Notes under the pieces: generated by a model
Databases searched by the model: none
What the model was told of the DNA's origin: nothing
What the model saw: the letters and a program-made list of their open reading frames with translations, nothing else
Source of the DNA: Acanthaster planci
Lineage: Eukaryota; Echinodermata; Asteroidea; Valvatida; Acanthasteridae
DNA: 34,082 nucleotides
Reading direction: 5' to 3'
NCBI RefSeq assembly: GCF_001949145.1
Contig: NW_019091529.1
Span: 906,625-940,706 of the forward strand
Shown: piece by piece, positions 18,901-24,480 of the stretch
How positions within the stretch are numbered: the stretch's first letter is position 1
Layout: each line of letters opens with the position of its first letter
Made by a program: the position numbers and the translations under genes

Positions 18901-20703
18901 ACCCTTTCAAATCAAATGTAGATTCTTGAAATAAATATTAACAACACAATTTAAGACAATATTCTTTATACAAAGATTAGTCAAATCCAATATTTCTTCA
19001 ACCTTTCTTATTGACTTTCATCTATTTGAATCCTCATAGTCCTTCAAAACCAGTTTTCAATTTCTCAAAAAGTATGAAAGGTCTGTGTAGCACCGTGATC
19101 AGAATATAGACAAAATATAATATATAATCAGTACTCTGAACTGTGTAATTACCGAGCTTTCGGTAACTGGTTACCTTTGTCAGAGCAAGCAGATTCACTT
19201 CTAAATGAACACAGAAAAATCCATGTTCATTCCACCTGGATGCAGCATTCCAAATTCGAAAATGATGCACTGCTCCAGTTCTTTACACTATACATCGGAT
19301 GAAGCTTTCCACAAAGTATGTGGTGGCTTTAAAAGTTCTGGGCAACAGTGAGACCAGGTGTTTGTTGGCGCACACTGCGCAAGCATTCCATGAAGCGGTC
19401 ACCAAGGCGACACTTGGCCTTTTCGATGTACAGTTTGCCACAGCAACGACATGTAATGCAATACACCACATTACCTGTAATGCATGTATGCTCCCTGCAT
19501 ATTCTGTAGCTAATGTGGGGGCCGATGACCGTTAGGCTGTTAACTATGCAGGGGCAGGTGCTACATCCGGGATGCTGACAAGGGGAAGTGCTGCCTGCTT
19601 GTGACGGCGAGACAGAATCTAACTGGGAATACACAACCATGTCCCCGACAGAATGATCGTGCCTAAATGCGCAAATCGGGAGTTCAGAAAAAATGGAAGC
19701 TGTGGCTTCATCATCCCCGAGTGTACGAAAATTACATACCACGATGTTTCAAGGGTGGCATGTGAGCACTAGGGGGACACGATCATGTTACTTGGCCCAA
19801 GTGGGTTTCAAAGCCGTTTTGCATAGGATTGAAGATACAGCCTGGAAGGCAGCGTCTGTGATAGCCGGAGGGTAACCGCGCTGATGAAATAATCCTAGCA
19901 TTTCCCATGCGCAGAGAACTCTGCATCTCCCTGCCTACCATGTAGGAATCATTTAGAACATTATTTATAATTATTATTTATCATGAAGCATTTGCCACTA
20001 ATCATGTGCCTTCATTCTCTGTTTATAACACACTAATAAATCCTTGTCATCTGATTTGATCTGTGGTTTGTCAATCAGTTCTGTTCTGTGGTCATAGATA
20101 TTTCTTAGCTTAATGTAATACAGGGAATGTATTCAGAAGGGAATTTACTCAGAAGTTGTGGGATTTTCCATGCTTTTTGTAGCGTTTTATAAAAGAAATA
20201 GTGTTTTAATTTTGTACCACGGTAAGAATAATTGTACAAGGTGATTGGTTCCTTTCATATGTCCCCTTGTGTGAATCCCTGATCTGTTTGTGTGGATCTC
20301 ATGAGTGCAGAGGAAGAGTATTGTAATACCATACCGTGACTTTACCATAAATAACTGAATCTTTGCAGTCATAAACATTCATAGTTTGTACAAAGTACAT
20401 AGTCTCACATGGTGAGATTATTGTCAAATTACATGCATTGAAAGAAAGACAAAAAAAGGTGAAAAATCTTGTGCAAAACAGAATGTGGTTTTCCTCCGTG
20501 ATGCATTGCATCTGTATTTTGCATGTCTGAATGAATAATAGGTCATTGGGCACGATTTTTTTCTCAAATTCTTCCTTTTGTGCAGGTATGTTCGTGCTGG
20601 ATCTGAGTTGACATGGGATTACAACTATGATGTCGGTAGTGTACCTGGTAAATCCCTGATTTGTTTGTGTGGATCTCATGAGTGCAGAGGAAGATTACTG
20701 TAA
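628..20703 (+). CDS. SETDB1: SETDB1/Eggless histone H3K9 methyltransferase, 3' seven exons (partial)
   Basis: Spliced coding region join(628..962, 1372..1503, 8993..9082, 10129..10218, 12341..12459, 12731..12819, 20586..20703). The first four exons encode a Ser/Lys/acidic-rich segment corresponding to the insertion that bifurcates the SET domain of SETDB1, including a YGYNTSP motif like that of vertebrate SETDB1. The last three encode the C-terminal SET half: [19 protein letters not shown], the aromatic [11 protein letters not shown] motif and a post-[11 protein letters not shown] (CxCxxxxC) followed by RGRLL and a stop. SETDB1 proteins trimethylate H3K9 and silence retroelements with KAP1/ATF7IP-type partners (family knowledge). 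All junctions have GT/AG sites and matching phases (1,1,1,1,0,2). The Tudor, MBD, pre-SET and first SET segments must be left of the window. The start at 628 uses the AG at 626-627; an AG at 634-635 is the alternative. Introns of 7.5 and 7.8 kb carry most of the transposons. Confidence 0.9.
1372..1503 (+). CDS. SETDB1: SETDB1 exon B
   Basis: A 132-bp exon between TTACTTAG and the strong donor AAAG|GTGAGT, phase 1 on both sides. It encodes [18 protein letters not shown] and then a basic stretch (RLHMRRKSK). The YGYN-SP motif is conserved in the SET insertion of SETDB1 proteins. Confidence 0.85.
1872..2040 (+). mobile_element. TTAA-flanked MITE, left portion
   Basis: TTAA (1868-1871) is followed by CCACTTGCTGCCGGG, matching the left terminus of the full copy at 10498. 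Similarity continues through the ATTTTCCATTTTCACAATTCTT and TTTACACCCACATGAA regions. The matching right half was not found. The DIRS-like terminal sequence begins about 25 bases downstream, so the copy may have been cut by that insertion. Confidence 0.55.
2060..2180 (+). repeat. diverged DIRS-like left terminal repeat
   Basis: This stretch aligns loosely with the left inverted terminal repeat at 29760-29870. It shares CAATTCGCT-AAAACTT, CCCATGACGCA and the well-kept core GCCGCCATGTTCGTCC. It precedes a gag-like region in the same order as in the right-hand DIRS-like element, and no matching right terminus was found. I read it as the left end of an older relative. Confidence 0.45.
2600..3640 (+). 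pseudogene. degenerate gag-like region of a DIRS-like element
   Basis: Several overlapping, interrupted frames encode Pro/Ser/Thr-rich sequence. Around 2965-3120 there is a Lys/His/Ser tract ([12 protein letters not shown]-type), then a short amphipathic stretch ([19 protein letters not shown]) and Pro/Asp-rich sequence. Near 3370 is a Ser/Asp/Glu patch ([10 protein letters not shown]), and near 3540-3630 a [14 protein letters not shown] segment. The same order (Lys/Ser tract, then a short helix) occurs in the gag-like frame at 31550-31720. The frame is broken repeatedly by stops and shifts. Assignment to DIRS gag rests on this shared layout and the terminal repeat at 2060, not on a recognised domain. 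Confidence 0.4.
3641..4317. other. intron sequence without a recognised feature
   Basis: This is part of the 7.5-kb SETDB1 intron. Reading frames here are short and unlike any family I recognise. The segment probably contains more decayed repeat sequence. Confidence 0.4.
4318..4400 (-). mobile_element. Penelope-like 3' terminal fragment
   Basis: This segment resembles 16528-16610, the 3' end of the minus-strand Penelope-like element. Shared words include GTGGAAAG, GTTAGCACC/GGTAGCACC, GGAAAAGGATA/GGAAGGATA and TGTATGGTTCTGAAAAGAAC. The similarity stops before the hammerhead-like motif. No coding part adjoins it, so it looks like a solo terminal fragment. Confidence 0.4.
4401..5910. other. 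intron sequence, unassigned, with a small hairpin
   Basis: No gene is recognisable. A perfect 9-bp hairpin lies at 4947-4967 (ATCGACCCT, AAA, AGGGTCGAT). A Ser-rich frame at 5012-5236 ([15 protein letters not shown]) has no match I know and is probably chance or repeat-derived. The GC-rich stretch around 5600-5760 contrasts with the AT-rich 5200-5570, suggesting a boundary between repeats. Confidence 0.4.
5920..6560 (+). mobile_element. internally deleted Penelope-like element (RT start plus GIY-YIG)
   Basis: The first part encodes the start of a Penelope-type reverse transcriptase. It has [18 protein letters not shown], then FLKPLVPQI and the palm motif with its Asp in [16 protein letters not shown]. 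At about 6190 the frame breaks. The sequence resumes with the linker ([11 protein letters not shown]) and a GIY-YIG endonuclease core, [19 protein letters not shown], followed by HRSKVN, a stop, and the LPNNSLSDM-type tail. The RT motifs with YxDD, normally between these parts, are missing, so roughly 250 residues were lost. The element lies sense to SETDB1 in its largest left intron. It cannot be autonomous. Confidence 0.75.
6561..7640. other. intron sequence, no recognised gene
   Basis: The stretch beyond the Penelope-like remnant holds only short frames. A minus-strand open frame at 6832-7101 ([20 protein letters not shown] and [20 protein letters not shown]) recalls the C-terminal tail of LINE-type reverse transcriptases, which often read RRL-FH-RCLR-ILGI-W-D. 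It may be a LINE fragment, but this is a faint resemblance. Confidence 0.35.
6832..7180 (-). mobile_element. possible non-LTR retrotransposon 3' fragment
   Basis: On the minus strand the frame reads [20 protein letters not shown] and then [10 protein letters not shown]. This matches the pattern of LINE reverse transcriptase C-termini (RRLN-FH-RCLR-ILGI-W-D-ITN). It is preceded by [20 protein letters not shown], comparable to the usual L-YG-E-W-L segment. The upstream part toward 7180 includes the [15 protein letters not shown] stretch. Only about 90 residues remain and the frame lacks any catalytic motif. Confidence 0.5.
7640..7760 (+). repeat. MITE-like TATAAGCCGCA sequence
   Basis: The segment repeats the words ATAAGCC, TGTATAAGCCGCA, TGTAAGCTGCACC and ATATAAGCTGCACC at short intervals. 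This is a pattern seen at the ends of a widespread class of short DNA-transposon derivatives. No terminal pair or target duplication could be fixed. Confidence 0.35.
8820..8924 (+). repeat. short MITE-like relic with TATAAGTCGCA motifs
   Basis: CTATAAGTCGCACAGTGTAT and GTCGCAG at 8836-8865 face a weak inverse counterpart (GTATAAAGCACAGTTTATAT, then GAAAATTACGG) at 8887-8921. The arrangement resembles a decayed short inverted-repeat element of the same kind as the sequence at 7640. It ends about 70 bases before SETDB1 exon C. Confidence 0.35.
8993..9082 (+). CDS. SETDB1: SETDB1 exon C
   Basis: A 90-bp symmetric phase-1 exon between TGATTGCAG and AAAG|GTGAGT. It encodes thirty Ser/Glu-rich residues ([20 protein letters not shown] and on), like the acidic-serine tract of the SETDB1 insertion. 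Its placement rests on splice sites, phase and composition, because the segment is poorly conserved. Confidence 0.75.
9387..9770 (+). repeat. 384-bp direct duplication, copy 1
   Basis: Positions 9387-9770 match 11741-12124 without any indel and with about five substitutions (roughly 98-99 percent identity by eye). The copy sits in the intron between SETDB1 exons C and D. No target-site duplication or terminal structure was found at its edges. Confidence 0.9.
10129..10218 (+). CDS. SETDB1: SETDB1 exon D with tandem donors
   Basis: The exon begins after CTCTTCTTCAG and encodes [20 protein letters not shown] plus a Thr-rich tail. It has two possible donors six bases apart, at 10219 (ACAG|GTACAG) and 10225 (ACAG|GTATGC). 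Both keep phase 1, giving a 90- or 96-bp exon. The exon is flanked by the two copies of a 384-bp direct repeat. Confidence 0.7.
10498..11089 (+). mobile_element. complete 592-bp TTAA MITE (piggyBac-type)
   Basis: Terminal inverted repeats CCACTTGCTGCCAGGTGA at the left and TCACCTGGCAGGAAGTGG at the right pair at 17 of 18 positions. The left flank is TTAA (10494-10497); the right flank is TGAA (11090-11093), one base away from TTAA. Two partial copies occur at 168-559 and 1868-2040. There is no transposase frame. The TTAA target is typical of piggyBac and a few other superfamilies; assignment to piggyBac is inference. Confidence 0.8.
11206..11610 (+). repeat. 45-bp minisatellite, about nine units
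   Basis: A 45-base unit starting TTTTGTCTTGTTTCTGTTGC repeats about nine times with few substitutions. The first and last units share the variant TCTTGTTCCTGTGGCATT, while inner units read TTTCTGTTGCATTGG. The period is a multiple of three and free of stops in one frame on each strand, which produces long repetitive open frames on both strands. It lies in the intron between exons D and E, and I treat those frames as non-coding. Confidence 0.93.
11741..12124 (+). repeat. 384-bp direct duplication, copy 2
   Basis: This is the second copy of the 9387-9770 segment, offset by exactly 2354 bases and in the same orientation. It lies in the intron between exons D and E, so the pair brackets exon D. 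A decayed partial relative of the same sequence (AAGTAAACACATACAAAT-type) lies just upstream at about 11618-11685. Confidence 0.9.
12341..12459 (+). CDS. SETDB1: SETDB1 exon E (start of C-terminal SET half)
   Basis: The exon runs from TTGTTTTCAG to CTCAAT|GTGAGT, phase 1 in and phase 0 out. It encodes [20 protein letters not shown] then LGRYLN. This is the beta-strand and loop that precede the NHSC cofactor-binding motif, with the Asn at the exon edge. Confidence 0.92.
12731..12819 (+). CDS. SETDB1: SETDB1 exon F (NHSC motif)
   Basis: The exon opens after TATTTTACAG with [20 protein letters not shown] and FPWVAFFAK, and ends at AAAA|GTAAGT in phase 2. Together with the last Asn of exon E it forms the NHSC motif that binds S-adenosylmethionine in SET enzymes. 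Confidence 0.95.
12971..13400. mobile_element. possible terminus and 3' region of a piggyBac-type element
   Basis: TTAA at 12971-12974 is followed by CCCCTTCATGTCGGGATATT. This has the CCC-TT start and TTAA target common in piggyBac termini. It contains a short palindrome ACCTGGCTGCCAGGT near 13008. A piggyBac-type transposase lies 1.3 kb to the right on the minus strand, so this would be its 3' terminus. The partner end is not visible and may be in the assembly gap. Confidence 0.35.
13729..13900. repeat. imperfect 67-78 bp tandem repeat
   Basis: Units beginning AAAAA(C)TTAGCCAAAAAAA start at about 13729 and 13796, with a degenerate third at about 13875 (AAAAAGTTTGCCAAAA). Two of them share GAGAGTAGTTGCATTACA. 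The array is AT-rich and non-coding. Confidence 0.6.
13890..14260. repeat. imperfect ~177-bp tandem repeat
   Basis: GAATACAGGAAACTTT occurs at 13969 and 14146. Each is followed by AAATAAGCAATT, TCAAGTGTGATA, GAAACAAGGA and TTTCACACATCA. A weaker third copy begins near 13890 (GAATAAGTAATTGATTCACG). TTCATGTACTATTTC also recurs 165 bases apart. The array adjoins the 3' side of the piggyBac-type transposase relic. Confidence 0.65.
14260..14940 (-). pseudogene. piggyBac-type transposase fragment (DDE_Tnp_1_7 family)
   Basis: Reading leftward from about 14930, the frame gives [20 protein letters not shown] and then [15 protein letters not shown], the pattern of the DxFFTS region of piggyBac transposases. 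[15 protein letters not shown] and LERGEA follow. A TGA at 14681-14683 interrupts the frame where relatives normally have Trp. The same frame continues [39 protein letters not shown] (the hallmark VxDYNxxMGGVDxxDQ motif) and [13 protein letters not shown] before a stop at 14444. Conserved C-terminal remnants may continue leftward. The N-terminal part is not recognisable and may lie in the gap from 15112. The copy is inactive. Confidence 0.8.
15112..15733. other. assembly gap (622 N)
   Basis: A run of 622 undetermined bases falls inside the last SETDB1 intron, immediately right of the piggyBac-type relic. Its size may be an estimate. Any translation through it is meaningless. Confidence 1.
15734..16517. 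other. intron sequence, no recognised feature
   Basis: An AT-rich stretch with no coding frame of note. Near 16130-16230 the sequence GTATTATAAATAATAAAATA and GTATAAATAATGT show local inverse similarity around ACATTATTTATACTCTG, a possible small foldback. I could not assign it to a family. Confidence 0.4.
16601..16646 (-). ncRNA. hammerhead-like motif of the Penelope-like element
   Basis: On the minus strand CTGACGA is followed, after one base, by the hairpin GGACAG-AGCATA-CTGTCC and then GAAAC. CUGANGA, a helix II and GAAA are the conserved parts of the hammerhead ribozyme. Penelope-like elements are known to carry such ribozymes. Compared with the consensus there is one extra base before helix II, so self-cleavage is uncertain. 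Confidence 0.4.
16838..17370 (-). pseudogene. Penelope-like GIY-YIG endonuclease frame
   Basis: After the frameshift near 17360 this frame continues the same protein: [52 protein letters not shown]. It then reaches the nuclease with its paired motifs GVY and [19 protein letters not shown] (conserved Arg), KSAIIKHSQ and [20 protein letters not shown] with a conserved Glu. The right-hand extension of this open frame beyond 17400 is antisense noise over the RT. The nuclease core itself appears intact. Confidence 0.85.
17196..18596 (-). pseudogene. Penelope-like reverse transcriptase frame
   Basis: This is the main open frame of the element, about 466 codons. Recognisable blocks are [33 protein letters not shown], the motif-A Asp in [33 protein letters not shown] (motif B) and YVDDTFVIW (motif C). 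The [12 protein letters not shown] and [11 protein letters not shown] blocks follow. In motif A, relatives usually read DV-SLYTNIP; here it reads [10 protein letters not shown], a degraded version. The correct frame is lost by a shift near 17360, after which the frame runs on out of register. The N-terminal residues lie in a different frame, right of about 18560. Confidence 0.85.
18751..19136. other. spacer between two Penelope-like insertions
   Basis: A 390-bp AT-rich stretch between the truncated 5' end of one Penelope-like element and the 3' end of the next. No coding frame, target duplication or repeat could be recognised. Confidence 0.5.
19140..19870 (-). mobile_element. second minus-strand Penelope-like element, 3' part only
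   Basis: Leftward from about 19742 the frame encodes the Cys-rich linker typical of Penelope-like proteins ([13 protein letters not shown]) and [20 protein letters not shown]. The rest of a GIY-YIG core follows: [22 protein letters not shown], in which the usual YIGET reads YIEKA and the usual EHLRSVR reads ECLRSVR. No RT is present. The 3' noncoding part contains a hammerhead-like motif near 19150-19185. Its linker and sequence differ clearly from the element at 16518-18750, so the two belong to different subfamilies and inserted independently. Confidence 0.75.
19150..19186 (-). ncRNA. hammerhead-like motif of the second Penelope-like element
   Basis: The minus strand reads CTGACAA, one base, GGTAAC-CA-GTTACC, GAAAGCTC. 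The hairpin is perfect over six pairs and is followed by GAAA as in hammerhead ribozymes. The usual CUGANGA reads CUGACAA, so the conserved G of the core is A here and catalysis is doubtful. The same extra base before the helix is seen in the motif at 16601. Confidence 0.4.
19871..20273. other. intron sequence before the duplicated exon end
   Basis: AT-rich intron sequence containing ATTTATAATTATTATTTATC. No gene or mobile element was recognised. No trace of the upstream part of the terminal exon ([15 protein letters not shown]) was found here. Confidence 0.5.
20274..20333 (+). pseudogene. stray copy of the SETDB1 terminal-exon end (post-SET)
   Basis: About 60 bases here match 20651-20710 with only about four substitutions. 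The copy encodes [16 protein letters not shown] followed by TAA (20324-20326), so all three post-SET cysteines and the stop codon are kept and the only change is Leu to Val near the end. Homology begins abruptly at AATCCCTGAT and ends just after the stop. There is no convincing splice acceptor nearby, and the SET motif WDYNY is absent. It lies 377 bp upstream of the real sequence, inside the last intron. A local partial duplication is the simplest reading. Confidence 0.85.
20586..20703 (+). CDS. SETDB1: SETDB1 terminal exon G (SET end and post-SET)
   Basis: The exon follows CTTTTGTGCAG and completes the Lys codon left by exon F. It encodes [20 protein letters not shown], then the post-SET cysteines of CLCGSHEC and RGRLL before TAA at 20701-20703. 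The catalytic aromatic motif and all three post-SET cysteines are present, so this half of the enzyme looks functional. Confidence 0.95.
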
Positions 20704-21045
20704 TACCACACTACGCCTTGCCCACAGATGACGAAGTATTTTATTCATCTTATACATTGTACAAAATCATTCTTTAGACTCGGAGCACTGCAAAATGTAA
20801 TTAACAGTTTGAGAGAATCAACTCTTATGCCAATCCTCTAGGACATGCCTGAGGTGCATGCCCATTGAGAAATTACTGTGTTTGCTTCCTCCGTTCGGGT
20901 TGATTTTCAATATGTTTCCTTTTGTACAGGTGACTTTTCTCCACCAACCCTTTTAGTTTCATATTTTAGAGTAGCATGGATTTTTCATTTTCATCCTGTA
21001 ACCTGCTAGACATCCGGGGGGCTAATATATGTATACATACTTCAG
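20704..21045 (+). other. probable start of SETDB1 3' UTR
   Basis: Sequence after the TAA lacks any gene or close AATAAA. ATTAAA occurs near 21213 inside the hAT-type MITE, and the first clear AATAAA downstream is at 22679. The end of the transcript cannot be fixed from the sequence. Confidence 0.35.
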
Positions 21046-21450
21046 CCTGTTAGCAGTGATGTAGCCGAGTACTTTTTGAGAACCAAGTTCTCTACCAAAT
21101 ATTTAACTAGTAATGAGGGAACAAAGCTTAAGTACATCGGCATTTGATGGTACATTCATTAAGGTAAGATTACAAAGCAATATAATTACTTCAGACAATC
21201 ACTGTTTGATTAAAATTTAAGTTTTAAGGACAAAAGTACTCGGAAAGTACTTGGCTGAGTACTTTTCTCCTTAAAACTTACATTTTACACAACTGGGAGT
21301 TTCTGAAGTCTAACATTTATTTTTTAGTCTTACCTTTGCACATTTACCATCATAATGCCTGTGCACTCTGGCTTTATTCCCTCTTACCCAGCATTTTGCG
21401 GAGAACGTTGTTACTCGGGGAAAGTACTCGACTACAACACTGCCTGTTAG
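21046..21450. mobile_element. 389-bp foldback MITE, hAT type, with 8-bp TSD
   Basis: The element spans 21054-21442, starting CAGTGATGTAGCCGAGTACT and ending AGTACTCGACTACAACACTG. It is flanked by perfect 8-bp direct repeats CCTGTTAG at 21046-21053 and 21443-21450. The arms are inversely related through most of the element. The centre (AAGTTTTAAGGACAAAAGTA facing its complement ending TCCTTAAAACTT) can pair closely. CAGTG termini and 8-bp duplications are typical of hAT transposons. There is no transposase. The intact TSD indicates no loss at the ends since insertion. Confidence 0.9.
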
Positions 21451-24077
21451 TCAGTTAGTTTATGAGGTGTGGAGCCAAAGCCTTAAATGTAGGGTTCACC
21501 ATTGGTAAAATCCCCCAAATTGGATTACTGTACATTTGTATAATCCTGAAATATCTTACTTGAAAGAAAATAACGGCCTATTTCCACCCAGAATGCTGTA
21601 GTTTCCAAGAAAACAGAAATATTGTTCTCTTTTTCTCACGATGGTTGGCCAACCATCGTTAAAGAGTTCATTTCACTTCGCACATTACATTCATTAACAG
21701 AAGCCAATTTTCTGGTGTGTAGTGTTTGCAGATGTTGGAGTTTCCGTTAAAAAATGGGTTATACTAAAAGCAGCTAAAAATGTACCAGTAGAAATTCACC
21801 TTACGCATTGTATATTGAAATTATAGGAAACTGAGCATTAGGTGTAAAGTCAAACATAAATTGGATCAGTGTGAACTTAAATTTTATTTAAGGAAAGGAT
21901 TTTCTTAACGTGAAAACTTTGCAAATTCCAAATCACCCCAGGAGCATTATGGTACTGGTATGGTCCAAATATGGTGGTCGTGTCCGAGCTGCTCAGCAAA
22001 AGGATTTTCATCCACAAAAAGTAGGATTTCCACATGTTTAAACCTCCTGTGTTTCAGGACATAATTTCCTCTGTGCTTATAATCATTAGTAACTCAACTA
22101 AGAATGGAGTTTTTAGACTTCTGTTGACGTGCAAACTGATGTGAAAGTGTGGTCATTAAGCATGATTGCGCACGCTCGTGCATTATCATGTTCATTTCAT
22201 TGTCACAGACATGAGTCAACTGCAATCCTGGATGAATTTTTTTCATGAATCTGCAAAAATACATTGTCAAAGAGGTGCATTTACTCCAAGGTAAATTCAC
22301 TGATTACTCCTGACCATTTGAAATTGTTCCTTTGTTTAGGGGGAAAGAGAACCTGTCGTGTCTGATCCTCACCCTGACCCTGTGGGTGTTGCTTCCTTAG
22401 TACGAAACCCATGTATTTCATAAATCTTACGCAAAATTAATTACAAGACCTTTGATTTAATTGCTGAAAATGCCACAGTGCTTTTCTTGATTTTCACAAA
22501 GCAGTTGACTCAAACATGAAACAAATCAGTGGAATGTAAGTTGCAGTGAATACTTACATGTATATACTGTTGTCAGCCAATCTTATGAAATTATGAACAA
22601 AAAACCAATGGTGTACCCTACCTTTAAATCCTATGAGGTGTGGTTCATAAATTAGTATGTAAACAAAACATTTTACTGAATAAAATACTCCCTGCAAAGT
22701 TTAGCAAAACTGAAACCAGTTGGGATTTGTCAAATTTGTGTATTACATTTTATGTGAAGTATATAAGCAACTTTCATCTTAAGATTGATGTCTCCTTGCA
22801 ACATTAACTCCTTCTTTTTTAAGTCTGTAAACTGTTGATGGCTCACAGTATTGCACAATACCATCTTGTGTGCAGAAGTCTGTGTTCTTTATACATTGGT
22901 TGCTTTGATGTCATGTGTATTTCCCACAAACCTGTTTGTGCATCCATCATTGGTCAAGTCATATCAGTCATTTGCTCAAAGCTTATGTTATCTATCATGC
23001 TAGATGGCAAGACTTGGCCTGAAATGAAAGATAGCTAACCTGCCACACAGCAAAATGTATTGACTTCAGAAAGATTCGGGGGGGGGTGTTAAATCTACGA
23101 TTGTAGAACACCACTTTTGGTTGTGTGCATCTCTGGCACAAAATCAAACAGTATGCCTAGATGGCAATTTAGTGGGTGGAGAACAGTTCCACAATCTATC
23201 AGGGTGGCTTCCTCAGCATGATGTGCTTGTGTGATGTGTGCCTTGCAACAACTGATTTCACGAAACTTGGTTAAATTCCCACCGTACAACATATTTGAGG
23301 CATACAATGTAGCTACACAATGTAGCAACAGTGGCTTTTGCAAAAAGTTATTAGCTGCGCAAACTTTTGTTTTTAACATCTTGGACAAGGACAACCACAG
23401 CTTTTACACCACCAACCATTTTCAAAAATTTGGAACTGTGAACAAGTTTCAAAGTTCAGTCAGAGCCAAACAAGTATTTCATTACCCCCAAATACAACGC
23501 TATGCATTTCTTGTAAAAATCTTATTAATTAAGCCAAGTGAACTTAGAAGTGAATGTGATTACTTAATAGTATATTGCCCATGTTCCATTTGTTCTGTGG
23601 AACTTTCATATCTGAAATGATCACATTAGTCACACGGTAGTTTGTTCCACAACTTCCCTCATTACCCAGTAGCAGGTATGAATGTACATGTACGTGTACA
23701 TGTATTTGTGTTACACATAGCTATCAGAATTTTTCATGGGAGTATTCTGGAAATGTAATACTGCATGTCACTTTTAACTGCTTTTGGTGTTTGCAAATAG
23801 GTTCACTGTTATTCTTCTTTTGGATTGAGTTTGAGATTTAGATCGTGGTGAGTGACCAGAGTCACAGGTGCTCACCCAAGGCTCTTCCAGAGTAATTTAT
23901 GATTGCCCTGGTTTTACAGACTGCATGCTTCTATTACGGTCATAACAATACATGTTATTTGAGGACCAAGACACGGTGGTGCTGCTCTGGGCCTCCGCTC
24001 TCTTGAGTTGCATCCCACTAATTATTGCACTCATTTTATTTGCTAAATCTGTTCTAGCCAAGTTCTAAGCATCCATA
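21451..24077. other. intergenic sequence, no recognised gene
   Basis: About 2.6 kb of AT-rich sequence. The longest frame (23231-23620, +, 129 codons) has no recognisable motif and an overlapping frame on the other strand, so I do not call it a gene. AATAAA at 22679-22684 is a possible polyadenylation signal for SETDB1. Tandem TGTACATGTA words occur near 23690. Confidence 0.4.
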
Positions 24078-24480
24078 TGTGACCTGTCACGACAAAATGA
24101 GAGTAAAGTAGCATTCCACTCTTTCCCGTTTTGAGAGTTCAAAGTCATATTGAAGAGAGGTCAATTTGGGGGTTTTGTAATATTTGGAGAGAGTAACCCA
24201 ACTCCTATTAATTCCAAATATTTCACAGAATCACATATTGTAAAATGTCATTTTCTTAGCAATTTGGATGATAGCATTATTTGTGCCTAGTCTGAAATGT
24301 TTAAACAATGTCGGGAACAAAGCTGCCAGAATAATGCCACATTGTCAACTTATACTTTTACCCTAAGTGTTCCATGTACATACTATTGGAAAGCTCTCTT
24401 TCTGCTGAATTCAATAACACCAGTATCTCAGTTTTTGAAAATTCTGACTTTCAGCTCATTTTGTGGTGACAGGTCACATA
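24076..24480. mobile_element. 401-bp MITE with TGTGACC inverted termini and TA flanks
   Basis: The left end TGTGACCTGTCACGACAAAA and TGAG (24078 on) and the right end CTCATTTTGTGGTGACAGGTCACA (ending 24478, broken by few mismatches) are inverse complements over about 24 bases. TA stands on both sides (24076-24077 and 24479-24480), so the target duplication is probably TA. Each terminus itself contains the short palindrome GTGACCTGTCAC. No coding frame. The superfamily is uncertain; TA targets occur in Tc1/mariner-like elements. Confidence 0.75.

Noticed and set aside
23231-23620. 129-codon plus-strand open frame in the intergenic region
   Set aside because: No recognisable domain, unremarkable composition and an overlapping minus-strand frame, so there is insufficient support for a gene.
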